Source of the DNA: Phycisphaerae bacterium
GTDB taxonomy: Bacteria; Planctomycetota; Phycisphaerae; Sedimentisphaerales; UBA12454
Assembly: GCA_041652575.1 (NCBI GenBank)
Contig: JBAZHC010000016.1
Coordinates: 1 to 62,031, forward strand
Length of the DNA: 62,031 bases
Reading direction: 5' to 3'
Part shown: positions 34,927-43,044 of the stretch, piece by piece
Numbering within the stretch: the first letter of the stretch is position 1
Layout: every line of letters starts with the position of its first letter
Program-made: the position numbers and the translations under genes
Notes under the pieces: model-generated
Told to the model about the DNA's origin: nothing
The model's input: the letters and a program-made list of their open reading frames with translations, nothing else
Database searches by the model: none

Positions 34927-35643
34927 TTAAGAAATAATCGTTCCTATCTTCTCGCCTAAAAGGGCTTTTGTGATGTTGCCTTTCTGGAAAATATTCAGAA
35001 CAATAACCGGAATTTTGTTTTCATCGCACAGGCTTATGGCCGAATGGTCCATTACCCGAAGATTTTTTTTCAGAATATCCTGATAGGCAAGCTTGTCGAA
35101 GAGTACGGCGTTGGGATTTTTGATCGGGTCATCGTCATAAACGCCGTCAACTTTTGTCGCCTTGATAAGCACATTGGCGTCAAGCTCGGAAGCTCGAAGA
35201 GCGGCGCAGGTATCGGTGGAAAAGAAAGGATTTCCCGTTCCACCTGCCAGGATAGCGACTATTCCCTGCTCCAAATGACTTATCGCCTTTCTGCGTATGA
35301 ACGGCTCGCAGATGGCTGAAACTTCTATCGCACTCATGACCCGCGTCGGCTGGCCCATTTTTTCGAGAGTTTCCTGCAAAGCGCAGGCATTGATGACGGT
35401 TGCGAGCATTCCCATATAGTCGGCCGTGTGGCGCGGAATATGACTTTTTTTGCTGAAGGTCTCGCCCCTGAGAAAATTGCCTCCTCCGACAACGATAGCT
35501 ATTTGAGTGCCGAGTTGTTTTATCTGGATAATGCGCTGGGCAATCGAAGCAAGCTGTTCCCCGTCAATACCAAATCCGCCTGTTTTGCAGAAGCTTTCGC
35601 CGCTGAGTTTCAGCAGGATACGTTTGTATTTTAATTCGTCCAT
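34927..35643 (-). CDS. pyrH: Uridylate kinase
   Basis: 238 residues. A hexameric bacterial UMP kinase of the amino-acid kinase fold, not related to eukaryotic UMP/CMP kinases. LLKLSGESF, VVGGGNFLRG, TADYMGMLATVINA, GGTGNPFFSTDTCAALRA and ATKVDGVYDDDP are all family motifs. It converts UMP to UDP and is usually controlled by GTP and UTP. It lies between tsf and frr; a strong terminator hairpin stands before it, so at least part of its transcription may depend on readthrough or its own promoter. Confidence 0.96.
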   Translation of the reverse strand: MDELKYKRILLKLSGESFCKTGGFGIDGEQLASIAQRIIQIKQLGTQIAIVVGGGNFLRGETFSKKSHIPRHTADYMGMLATVINACALQETLEKMGQPTRVMSAIEVSAICEPFIRRKAISHLEQGIVAILAGGTGNPFFSTDTCAALRASELDANVLIKATKVDGVYDDDPIKNPNAVLFDKLAYQDILKKNLRVMDHSAISLCDENKIPVIVLNIFQKGNITKALLGEKIGTIIS

Positions 35644-35674
35644 CCTTGTTCCTGTCTTTTTACAGTAAACCTAT

Positions 35675-35702
35675 AAAAAAAGCACCGGTTTTTCCGGTGC
35701 TT
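35675..35702 (-). terminator. Rho-independent terminator after tsf
   Basis: On the minus strand AGCACCGG, loop AAAAA, CCGGTGCT and a run of seven T. It lies between the tsf stop and the pyrH start, so it should end or reduce the rpsB-tsf transcript before pyrH. Confidence 0.85.
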
Positions 35703-35708
35703 ATTATA

Positions 35709-36575
35709 TTACCCGATTGCGAATCGGACAAATGCTTTTATTTTTGCCGTTCCTCCGGCCGTTTTTGCAGTATCGGCAAGAATCTTTTCAACGGGAACCT
35801 TTTCGTCCTTAACAAAGCCCTGAGACAAGAGGCAGTTTTCCGCGAAAAACTTATTCATTTTGCCATCTACGATTTTATCAATGATATTGGCAGGCTTGTC
35901 CTTTACCTGGTCGGCCGCAATGGCTCTTTCACGTTCGACTACCTCGGCCGGAATACCCGATTTATCGAGCGACAAAGGATTTATAGCCGCGATGTGCATC
36001 GCGATATCTTTTGTAATCAGTTTAAACTGCTCATTATCGGCAACAGCCTGCGTGCTCGTCTCCAACTCAATCATAACGCCTATTTTGCCGTTGAAGTGAA
36101 CGTAAGTAGCTATGCTTCCTGTGCCTTTGAGCGTTAATTTGGCATAATTTCCGACTTCAGTTTTTTCGCCTGTTTTGCTTACGCATTCGGTTATCACATC
36201 AGCAAACTTTTTGCCGCTGCTGTCAGTATTGAGCAGATTTTCAACGCCGTCGGCAGCTTTGCAGGCAAGCAGATAATCTTTCATTATCTCGGATGTTGCA
36301 ACGAAGGCGTCGGTTTTCGCGACAAAATCAGTCTCGCAGCAGAGCGTGGCCATCGCGGCTTCTTTGCCGTCCGGGCTCGCAACACATATTACCTTACCTT
36401 CGGTGGTTTCCTTGTCCGCCCTTTTGGCAAGAGTTGCCAACCCCTTTTTCCTCAGCGAGGTCATTGCTTCTTCGAGGCTTCCATTACATTCTTCGAGAGC
36501 CTTTTTACAGTCCATCATTCCCTGTCCGCTCATTTTGCGAAGCTTCATAACCAATGCAGGTGCTATTTCTGCCAT
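35709..36575 (-). CDS. tsf: Translation elongation factor Ts
   Basis: 288 residues. The nucleotide exchange factor for EF-Tu. The N-terminal UBA-like part has VMKLRKMSGQGMMDCKKALEE and LRKKGLA; TLCCETDFVAKTDAF is the TDFV motif that inserts into EF-Tu; HIAAINPLSL and LLSQGFVKDEKV are conserved in the core. It follows rpsB with an 83-base gap containing a hairpin, and a terminator follows it. Nothing unusual in length or composition. Confidence 0.96.
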   Translation of the reverse strand: MAEIAPALVMKLRKMSGQGMMDCKKALEECNGSLEEAMTSLRKKGLATLAKRADKETTEGKVICVASPDGKEAAMATLCCETDFVAKTDAFVATSEIMKDYLLACKAADGVENLLNTDSSGKKFADVITECVSKTGEKTEVGNYAKLTLKGTGSIATYVHFNGKIGVMIELETSTQAVADNEQFKLITKDIAMHIAAINPLSLDKSGIPAEVVERERAIAADQVKDKPANIIDKIVDGKMNKFFAENCLLSQGFVKDEKVPVEKILADTAKTAGGTAKIKAFVRFAIG

Positions 36576-36615
36576 TTTAAAAAATCTCCTGAACCTTAAA
36601 TATAGTATTTACACA

Positions 36616-36646
36616 AAGGCCGTACCTTTTATCCGGGTACAGCCTT
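36616..36646 (-). terminator. Hairpin between rpsB and tsf (attenuator-like)
   Basis: AAGGCTGTACC and GGTACGGCCTT (one G-T pair) enclose a nine-base loop on the minus strand, with only TTTGTG following. It may reduce tsf expression relative to S2 or protect the rpsB 3' end. Confidence 0.55.
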
Positions 36647-36658
36647 GTTTTGCCGTTT

Positions 36659-37474
36659 TTAAGCCTGTGCGGATGGGCCTGCTGCCGGGGCCGGTGCAGG
36701 TGTTTCAGCCTCTGCCGTTTCGCCTGCCCTTGCAAGCGACCGCCTGCGAAGACGCGGCTTGTGAGCATCGTCAGTTTTGCCCGTGGCCCTGTACATAGTT
36801 TTGCCTTCGGCAACCGCTGAAGCAAGCTGGCCGATTATAATATCGATTGCCTTTACCGAATCGTCATTGCCTGGTATCGCTATGTCAACCATATCCGGGT
36901 CCGAATCAGTATCGATAATGCCTATTGTCGGAACACCCATTTTCTTGGCTTCACGAAGGGCAAGAAGTTCTCTTTTTACGTCAACGACCACAATAATCCC
37001 GGGTATCTGGTTCATTTTTCGAACGCCCTCAAGGTTCGATTTAACCTTGCGAAGTTCGCGTTTGAGAGTCGAAGCGCGTTTCTTGCTTTCAGACTCAATC
37101 GAGCCGTCAGCCGACATGGCCTCAAGGTCGTCGAGTCTCTGAATCCTCGAATGGATGGTTCTGAAATTCGTAAGCGTTCCGCCCAGCCATCGTGTGGTTA
37201 CATAATGCATCCCTGTCGTTTCGGCGGCGCCTTTAACCGCTTTTTGTGCCTGTCTCTTGGTTCCGACAAACACAACATCCCTGCCACCGGAGACAATATC
37301 CTTTAAAAGCTTTTGGGCAAGGATAATGCCGCGGAGCGTCTCGCGGACGTTAATGATATGAACCATACCCTTGCGGGCATAAACATACGGTTTCATTTTG
37401 GGATTCCATCTGCTGACGGTATGTCCAAAATGCACACCGGCAGTAATCAAACTACGAGCCAGATCGTTAGCCAC
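36659..37474 (-). CDS. rpsB: 30S ribosomal protein S2
   Basis: 271 residues. GVHFGHTVSRWNPKMKPYVYARKGMVHIINVRETL and FVGTKRQAQKAV are the S2 signatures; TRWLGGTLTNFRTI and GVPTIGIIDTDSDP follow. The C-terminal 45 residues, rich in Ala, Pro and Arg (RLRRRSLARAGETAEAE), extend beyond the E. coli protein as in other phyla. It is the first gene of the rpsB-tsf-pyrH-frr cluster, behind a good promoter (37539-37567). GGAGG precedes the ATG. Confidence 0.95.
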   Translation of the reverse strand: MANDLARSLITAGVHFGHTVSRWNPKMKPYVYARKGMVHIINVRETLRGIILAQKLLKDIVSGGRDVVFVGTKRQAQKAVKGAAETTGMHYVTTRWLGGTLTNFRTIHSRIQRLDDLEAMSADGSIESESKKRASTLKRELRKVKSNLEGVRKMNQIPGIIVVVDVKRELLALREAKKMGVPTIGIIDTDSDPDMVDIAIPGNDDSVKAIDIIIGQLASAVAEGKTMYRATGKTDDAHKPRLRRRSLARAGETAEAETPAPAPAAGPSAQA

Positions 37475-37538
37475 TAAATATGACCTCCAAAAACAATATT
37501 TATTCTTATACTATCTCCGCAAACTTAGAGAACAAAAC

Positions 37539-37567
37539 AATTTACTTTACCCGGCCTGTACTGTCAA
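37539..37567 (-). promoter_or_regulatory. Sigma-70 promoter of rpsB
   Basis: On the minus strand TTGACA (37562-37567), 17 bases, TAAATT (37539-37544), about 65 bases before the rpsB start. Strong -35 and correct spacing. Confidence 0.7.
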
Positions 37568-37632
37568 GTTTTTTTGTCTGGTTTAATTCCGATAAATTGG
37601 GACTTAAAAACCCCTGTTTATTCACTTTTTCC

Positions 37633-37660
37633 TTGATTTTTCGTCTTTTTTGAGTATAAT
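37633..37660 (+). promoter_or_regulatory. Promoter of papain-like PEP-CTERM gene
   Basis: TTGATT (37633-37638), 16 bases, TATAAT (37655-37660), 66 bases before the ATG. The -10 is perfect. Confidence 0.65.
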
Positions 37661-37725
37661 ATGACAATTGGGTGACGGATTATCCTCTCAGTAATAATCA
37701 CTTTTATATCAGGAGTTGGAAGAAG

Positions 37726-38682
37726 ATGTTCTTGGGAGACAGAAGAAGAGTGTATTTCTGCATTTTGGCAGGGATTCTGCCTGCGGTTTTTTTGGCAAAT
37801 CCGTCTTTAGCCATCTCTGCCGGCCAATCTGAAGTTGTTACACCCTACAGTTTAACTTACCCATCGCTCGGTTACTCCGATGTTGACAAATTGAATAACG
37901 GTACCGGTTCGTGGTCTTCAAACTACTATGATGACCTGAATTCAAATAATAAACACGACCCCGGCGAACCTTTCTCTGACAGCGCCCAGGACGGATGGAA
38001 ACAAGCGTCCGACAACTCCTGCTGGCTTGCATCAGCCTGCAATATGATCGAGCAGGCAGGACTTGCCGCCAGCGCAGAGTCGCTCTATGCAGATTACGCA
38101 CTGAACGGCGTGCCGGACGGGGCCGGCAATATTCTGACATGGGATGAAGGCGGTTTTCAGGAATATGCCATCAGGTATTTTAAAAATCAGAATCCGCAAC
38201 TCTGCGCAAATCTGCAAATCCAGACGTTCGTGGGAACAAACTATACATTCAGCGGCAACGGAGTATTTGCGTGGGAAGATATCAACCCCCTTCTGACGGT
38301 TGAAACATATCTGGCCCAGGGCGGACAGGTAGGAATAGGTATGTGGCCGCTGATAAATAGTACGGGCCAGCACGCGGGAGGTCATGCCTTAACTATGCAG
38401 GAGTTAGATGCGGATACTTTTATCTGCACCGATTCCGACAAAGACAGAGATTACATAAATGGTGCCGGCGACCTTAATACTTATAACAACGTCTGCTTCG
38501 GCCCGGTGTCTTCCGGCGGTCATAATTATTACGGCTGGTATAATGACTTTTACAATGGCTATATCGGCCACTATCCCGTTGGGGATTTCGGATATATCTG
38601 CGCAATAACGATACCTGAACCGGCTACTATCCTGCTGATACTCTCGGCTATCGGTCTTTCAAGTTTAAAACGCAAAATGTAA
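37726..38682 (+). CDS. Secreted papain-like (C39/IdeS-type) cysteine protease homolog with PEP-CTERM tail
   Basis: 318 residues from the ATG at 37726. A longer frame from 37672 adds 18 residues without a better ribosome site; AGGAG and GGAAG precede 37726. Signal peptide with cleavage near ANPSLAISA. The papain-like site is Cys99 in DNSCWLASACNM, His220 in HAGGHALTM and Asp236 in CTDSDKD. A short Asp/Asn-rich loop (DLNSNNKHDPGE, about 70-81) resembles a calcium-binding motif. The tail IPEP-ATILLILSAIGL-SSLKRK is a PEP-CTERM exosortase signal. Whether it cuts proteins is inferred from the triad only. It is transcribed from its own promoter. Confidence 0.78.
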   Translation: MFLGDRRRVYFCILAGILPAVFLANPSLAISAGQSEVVTPYSLTYPSLGYSDVDKLNNGTGSWSSNYYDDLNSNNKHDPGEPFSDSAQDGWKQASDNSCWLASACNMIEQAGLAASAESLYADYALNGVPDGAGNILTWDEGGFQEYAIRYFKNQNPQLCANLQIQTFVGTNYTFSGNGVFAWEDINPLLTVETYLAQGGQVGIGMWPLINSTGQHAGGHALTMQELDADTFICTDSDKDRDYINGAGDLNTYNNVCFGPVSSGGHNYYGWYNDFYNGYIGHYPVGDFGYICAITIPEPATILLILSAIGLSSLKRKM

Positions 38683-38710
38683 CGCAAAATCTGAAATAAG
38701 ATTTTTTCTG

Positions 38711-38739
38711 TTGCACACAAACCAAATCTGAAATATAAT
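38711..38739 (+). promoter_or_regulatory. Promoter of sigma-like fusion gene
   Basis: TTGCAC (38711-38716), 17 bases, TATAAT (38734-38739), 51 bases before the ATG at 38791. Confidence 0.65.
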
Positions 38740-38790
38740 ATAATTACTGTCTGTATAACAAGTTACCATAATCGCAAACGGACTTAAGAT

Positions 38791-40491
38791 ATGGCCAAAG
38801 AAAATTCACAAGCCCAGCGGGACCCGCTGGTAATTCTTGCCTCTACGGACAGTTCGGCCTTTCTGCTGCTCTACGATATATATTATGAAAAAATATTCCG
38901 CTACTGTGCCGACCGTCTGCGTTCAAAACAAATCACCGAGGATATGACAAGTATGATTTTTATCCGGGCCGCCGGAAATATCCGCCGGTTCGGCGGCAAA
39001 ACAAGAACGGAATTTTCCGACTGGCTTTTGACCATCGCAACAGACCAGGTAAATAGTTACTTAAAGGAAAAACAATTCGCGGACATCATAAACAAACTCA
39101 AACCGGAATCAATCGAGACTATAGACTCCGGTCACAAAGAAAAACTCCGCGCAAAAATACTCCCGGCTTTCAACACCGCCGGGGCTGAAAAAGGCCAACT
39201 GCTTTTATATTTTGCCGCTGCCGCTGTAATACTGATTGCGGCGGGCATTTTACTGTCGTCGAAAAAGTCCGTACAAAAACCGGTTTCTGTCGTTACACCT
39301 GCTCCTGTAAAAAAAATAAATTCGCCGCCGCCGGCACCCCGTCTCGAAAGGACAGCACAGCCTGTCGAAAAAGAAGAAACTATCGAACCTGACGATTTCA
39401 ATGCGGTCGAAGAAAAAGCGGATGAGTCCGCGAAAATTAAAATCGGCGGAATCGTCAAAAATCAGCAGTCCGAACCAATAGAAGGTGCGGCGGTAAGAGT
39501 GCTTGTCAGGTTCGGCGAAAACACAAATACATCGAATATCAGCCTGCTGGGCACATTTAAAACAGACGCCAACGGTATCTGGCGATGCGGCAGTTTCCCG
39601 GAAGACACATACTATGTTTCAATAATGGCAACACATCCCGATTACACTCAATCGGAAAATTATCAGCCTGAAAACGCCGAACAGTTAAAAAACTTTTCGT
39701 TCGAGATAATTCTCGAAAGAAGCATTACAGTTACCGGCAGAGTACTCGACTGGGAACAGAGACCTTTACAGGCGACTGTAACGAAAGGCCCCTTCAGCGA
39801 GGATCGCAAAAATGCCGTAACCTGCGACGCGAACGGCTGGTTTCGCTTTAATAATGTAACGGCCGGGGTCGAAGTATTTACCGCTCAAAGCGCCGGCGCG
39901 GCGCCTCAGGTGCTTCCGGTAGAAATCAAAGCGGATATGCCGCCGGTGATTTTCAATCTCAAACCTGCGGACGTAATTAACGGAAGAGTTGTCGACGTCA
40001 ACGGCGAACCGATAAAAGACGCTTCTATCGCAGTTTCATTCTGGCAGGGAACCAGTTCGGTAAGCTTCGAAACAAAAACCGATGCGGGCGGATTTTTCGA
40101 GTGGCAGGACGCACCACAAGATGAGGCTTCATTCGACATCCGAAAGAGCGGTTATATGAGCGTTCGCAACTTTGCGATGAAAAGCGGAAACGATTATACG
40201 ATAACGCTTTTGCCGCCGTTCAGAATCAGCGGCAGCGTAACCAGCAGTCTGCCTGAGCTGCCTGTGGAAACATTTAAAATATCGATTGGTTATTACGACA
40301 ACGCCAATCTCTCATGGCAGAACGCGAACTCGTCGGCAATTTCCGGAAATAATTATGAAATAATGATAAGCGAGCCGCTTGATTTTCAATTGAAGGCAGA
40401 GGCCGATGATTTTGAACCTGCCGAATCGCCGGTTTTTACACCCGACCAAAGCGCCGCAAAATACGATTTTGTTCTCGAGCCGCTTCCGTAA
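38791..40491 (+). CDS. Membrane-anchored sigma-70 region 2-like protein with carboxypeptidase-regulatory-like domains
   Basis: 566 residues in a rare order. Residues about 12-95 match ECF sigma region 2 (AFLLLYDIYYEKIFRYCADRL, TEDMTSMIFIRA, FSDWLLTIATDQVNSYLKEK). No region 4 helix-turn-helix follows. Instead there is a short linker, a membrane helix (about 136-156, LLLYFAAAAVILIAAGILLSS), a Pro/Glu-rich spacer and four or five beta-sandwich units of carboxypeptidase-regulatory type (GGIVKNQQSEPIEGAAVRV, TVTGRVLDWEQRPLQATV, INGRVVDVNGEPIKDASI). The N-terminus would be cytoplasmic and the sandwiches outside. It could be a signal protein or a retired sigma factor fused to an envelope protein. 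No partner gene is adjacent on this strand; bioF is convergent. Confidence 0.7.
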   Translation: MAKENSQAQRDPLVILASTDSSAFLLLYDIYYEKIFRYCADRLRSKQITEDMTSMIFIRAAGNIRRFGGKTRTEFSDWLLTIATDQVNSYLKEKQFADIINKLKPESIETIDSGHKEKLRAKILPAFNTAGAEKGQLLLYFAAAAVILIAAGILLSSKKSVQKPVSVVTPAPVKKINSPPPAPRLERTAQPVEKEETIEPDDFNAVEEKADESAKIKIGGIVKNQQSEPIEGAAVRVLVRFGENTNTSNISLLGTFKTDANGIWRCGSFPEDTYYVSIMATHPDYTQSENYQPENAEQLKNFSFEIILERSITVTGRVLDWEQRPLQATVTKGPFSEDRKNAVTCDANGWFRFNNVTAGVEVFTAQSAGAAPQVLPVEIKADMPPVIFNLKPADVINGRVVDVNGEPIKDASIAVSFWQGTSSVSFETKTDAGGFFEWQDAPQDEASFDIRKSGYMSVRNFAMKSGNDYTITLLPPFRISGSVTSSLPELPVETFKISIGYYDNANLSWQNANSSAISGNNYEIMISEPLDFQLKAEADDFEPAESPVFTPDQSAAKYDFVLEPLP

Positions 40492-40513
40492 CCGTATCGC
40501 TCTTCTATCGCCT

Positions 40514-41689
40514 CTATACTATTTCGCTCAGACATTTACAGAGCGAATCAATTTGCTCTTTCGTATGGCCGAATTGAGCCGATATTCTCAATCTTGCCGT
40601 GCCGGGGGCAACGGTCGGCGGGCGAATCGCAACGACAAAAAATCCCTTTTCAAAAAGCTGTTTTGAAATTTCAAGCGTCTTTTCATTGTCGCCGATAATT
40701 ACAGGAATTATATGACTGCCGCTTGCGGCGGTATCAAGACCGAGACTTTTCAGTTTATCTCTGAGGTAATCTGAATTCTGTTTCAGTTTTTCCCTTCTAT
40801 CCTTTGCGTTTTTGATTATTTCAACTGCGCAAATCGCAGCGGCGGAATTGGCGACAGGCGGCGCGGTCGTATAAATGAACGGCCTTGCCTTATTGACCAG
40901 ATAATCAATTACGCATTTATCTGCCGCAACGAAACCTCCGCTGCAGCCGGCGGATTTGCTGAGAGTCGCGACAACAATATCAATTTCATTCAGCAGGCCG
41001 AGTTCCTCGGCAAGGCCCGCCCCACTTTCGCCCATACAGCCGAAGGCGTGAGCTTCATCGACAATTAAATACGCGTTATATTTTTTCTTCAGCTCGACAA
41101 GTTTCTTTAAATCCGCAAAATCACCATCCATCGAAAAAACACTCTCTGTAACAATGAATTTGCGGTTGTATTCGGGCGAGGCGAGAAATTTTTCAATCCT
41201 GCCTGCTTCGACACGAGGCGAGGCGGACTGCGCCCTGTGATAGGTTCTAAATTCCGCTTCCGAACCCTTTGCGGCATCGATAATCGAGGCGTGGTCGAGT
41301 TTGTCGAGCAGAATCAGGTCGCCGTTTTGCGGAATAGTCTGCAAAACGGCAAAGTTTGTCATATAGCCGGAAGGAAAAACAAGAGCGGCCTGTTTGCCGA
41401 ACATTTGGGCCAATTTGTTTTCGAGTTCAACGTGAGGGGCAATTGTGCCGCTGATGAGCCTTGAAGAGGCCGAGCCATAGCCGAATTTGTCCATCGCCTC
41501 TTTGGCGGCGGCGATAATCTGCGGATTTGACGCAAGATTAAGGTAGTTATTGCTGCAAAACAGCACTTTTTCGGCATCTCCGATACGTATTACGGTATCG
41601 CAGGCAGAATCAATACAGACCGAGACCCGGAGCAAACCCTTTTGTTTAAGCTCGTTAAGTTCGTTTTTAATAAAATCAAAATCAGCCAT
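40514..41689 (-). CDS. bioF: 8-amino-7-oxononanoate synthase / glycine C-acetyltransferase family
   Basis: 391 residues. A PLP enzyme of the alpha-oxoamine synthase family. NNYLNLASNP and YGSASSRLISG start the fold; VDEAHAFGCMGESGAG is the aspartate/histidine segment, and ATLSKSAGCSGGFV has the PLP lysine. RPFIYTTAPP fits BioF (7-keto-8-aminopelargonate from pimeloyl thioester plus alanine); a glycine C-acetyltransferase (kbl) is the alternative. No other biotin gene is near. ATG at 41689 (MADFDFIKNE) is preferred. Codons upstream come from an inverted octamer element whose left end lies 12 bases away, and no ribosome site is visible. Confidence 0.82.
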   Translation of the reverse strand: MADFDFIKNELNELKQKGLLRVSVCIDSACDTVIRIGDAEKVLFCSNNYLNLASNPQIIAAAKEAMDKFGYGSASSRLISGTIAPHVELENKLAQMFGKQAALVFPSGYMTNFAVLQTIPQNGDLILLDKLDHASIIDAAKGSEAEFRTYHRAQSASPRVEAGRIEKFLASPEYNRKFIVTESVFSMDGDFADLKKLVELKKKYNAYLIVDEAHAFGCMGESGAGLAEELGLLNEIDIVVATLSKSAGCSGGFVAADKCVIDYLVNKARPFIYTTAPPVANSAAAICAVEIIKNAKDRREKLKQNSDYLRDKLKSLGLDTAASGSHIIPVIIGDNEKTLEISKQLFEKGFFVVAIRPPTVAPGTARLRISAQFGHTKEQIDSLCKCLSEIV

Positions 41690-41701
41690 AAGAAAAAATA
41701 T

Positions 41702-41775
41702 AGCCGCCAGGACACCAGGGCACAAAGAAAATTTGATATTATTAAAAAACTTCGTGTCTTTGTGCCTTTGTGGCT
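41702..41775. repeat. Inverted octamer-repeat element B
   Basis: Left arm AGC-CGCCAGGA-CACCAGGG-CACAAAGA; inverted right arm AGC-CACAAAGG-CACAAAGA-CACGAAG, around an AT-rich loop of about 20 bases. Same plan as element A (14000-14071). It lies in the gap between divergent bioF and rhomboid genes. Confidence 0.65.
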
Positions 41776-41794
41776 ATAAATTGATTTTTTCTAA

Positions 41795-41824
41795 TTGCAA
41801 ACACTAAAGTCTTTCCGATATTAT
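41795..41824 (+). promoter_or_regulatory. Possible promoter of rhomboid gene
   Basis: TTGCAA (41795-41800), 18 bases, TATTAT (41819-41824), 39 bases before the ATG. Fair match. Confidence 0.4.
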
Positions 41825-41863
41825 AAGAGACTAATCTATAAGACAATGATTTTTGGATAATAT

Positions 41864-42718
41864 ATGAGCGTTTATGACAGGGACTATTACCGGCCGGACT
41901 ATGAGAATAATACGGCCCGGCCGCAAATGCAATTCAGACTGCCGCAACTGACGCCGGTTGTTAAGTGGCTTTTGATATTGAATGTCAGTATATATCTGCT
42001 GAGCATTATCATAAAACCTTTGGGCTGGTTCATTTACGACTGGCTCAGCGTCGATGCGACAAGTACTTTCCGCTCGCTGCAGCTTTGGCGGCTGGTAGGT
42101 TATCAGTTTCTGCACGACCTGACGAATCCCTGGCATTTAATTTGGAATATGGTAGGCCTGTATTTTTTAGGTCCAACCCTTGAACGGTTCTGGCAGAGTA
42201 AAAAATTCCTTACTTTCTATCTGCTCTGCGGTATAGCAGGCGGCGTGTTTTACCTGATGCTGGCAAATTTCGGCGCAGTTCGGGCCGGTTTTCTGATAGG
42301 CGCTTCCGGTTCGATACTCGGAATGCTTGCCGCCTGCGCGATACTCTTTCCGCAGTTTGTAGTGTTTCTGCTTTTCTTTCCTGTGCCGATTCGCATAGCT
42401 GCGGTGATTCTGACGTTCTTCTACATCGCAAATATATTTATCGGCTCATCAAATGCCGGAGGCGATGTAGCTCATCTTGCAGGTATGGCCGCCGGGGCAG
42501 GATATGTATATCTCTGGCCGAAATTCAAAAACAAATATAAACCTGCATCGCCATCCAACGACTGGGAAAAAAAATTCAGGGCTTACAGCGAACTCCAGAG
42601 AGAGGTCGACCGAATTCTGGTTAAGGTCAACGAACAGGGCATTACAAGCCTGACGAAGAAAGAAAAAAAGACGCTCGAAGAAGCGACAAAACTGGAACAG
42701 ATGAAGAGCAAGTTATAA
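41864..42718 (+). CDS. Rhomboid family intramembrane serine protease
   Basis: 284 residues, six helices. The catalytic Ser148 is in GASGS and His204 in DVAHLAGM, with the LWRLVGYQFLHD and HLIWNMVGLYFLGP stretches typical of bacterial rhomboids. It cuts membrane helices of other proteins. The C-terminal 60 residues are a charged cytoplasmic tail with ELQREVDRILVKVNEQGITSLTKKEKKTLEEA, found also at the ends of other rhomboids. Substrates are unknown; PEP-CTERM and rhomboid processing are different systems. The gene stands alone on the plus strand. Confidence 0.9.
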   Translation: MSVYDRDYYRPDYENNTARPQMQFRLPQLTPVVKWLLILNVSIYLLSIIIKPLGWFIYDWLSVDATSTFRSLQLWRLVGYQFLHDLTNPWHLIWNMVGLYFLGPTLERFWQSKKFLTFYLLCGIAGGVFYLMLANFGAVRAGFLIGASGSILGMLAACAILFPQFVVFLLFFPVPIRIAAVILTFFYIANIFIGSSNAGGDVAHLAGMAAGAGYVYLWPKFKNKYKPASPSNDWEKKFRAYSELQREVDRILVKVNEQGITSLTKKEKKTLEEATKLEQMKSKL

Positions 42719-43044
42719 AAATTCTGCCTAATTTTCTCATTTTCAACACATATTTCGGTATTCTTTTAATTGCAGACCTGTCTGTCCATTAATGGCAGGT
42801 TAAAAAGCAGACAAGCCTTAAATTTCAAACACTCAAATTTTTCAATATAAAATGGACGATAAAGACATTTTTGGTTGAGTTAAAAAAAGGTAAGGATATA
42901 ATTTAATCCACAGTCAAAAAATTGCTGCTGCCGGCTGTGCAGAACGGTTGCCGCAGCAATGTTCGTTCCTGCCATTACTGAGTAGAAGTTTTTTAATGGC
43001 AGGACTATGTTGGAAATAATAACACAAAGATAAAAGGAGTTATT
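42719..43044. other. 326-bp leader with promoter and three hairpins before the WD40-ankyrin gene
   Basis: A stem at 42777-42799 (CCATTAATGG core), a promoter (42875-42902), then two stems in the predicted 5' untranslated RNA: ATTGCTGC/GCAGCAAT at 42921-42960 and CCTGCCATT/AATGGCAGG at 42968-43003. The start codon has AAAGGAG upstream. I match none of this to a known riboswitch. Confidence 0.5.
42875..42902 (+). promoter_or_regulatory. Promoter of WD40-ankyrin gene
   Basis: TTGAGT (42875-42880), 16 bases, TATAAT (42897-42902), leaving a leader RNA of about 135 bases with two strong hairpins. Confidence 0.55.

Noticed and set aside
41690..41725. A longer BioF start (TTG at 41725)
   Set aside because: The codons come from inverted element B, and the family starts near the ATG at 41689.
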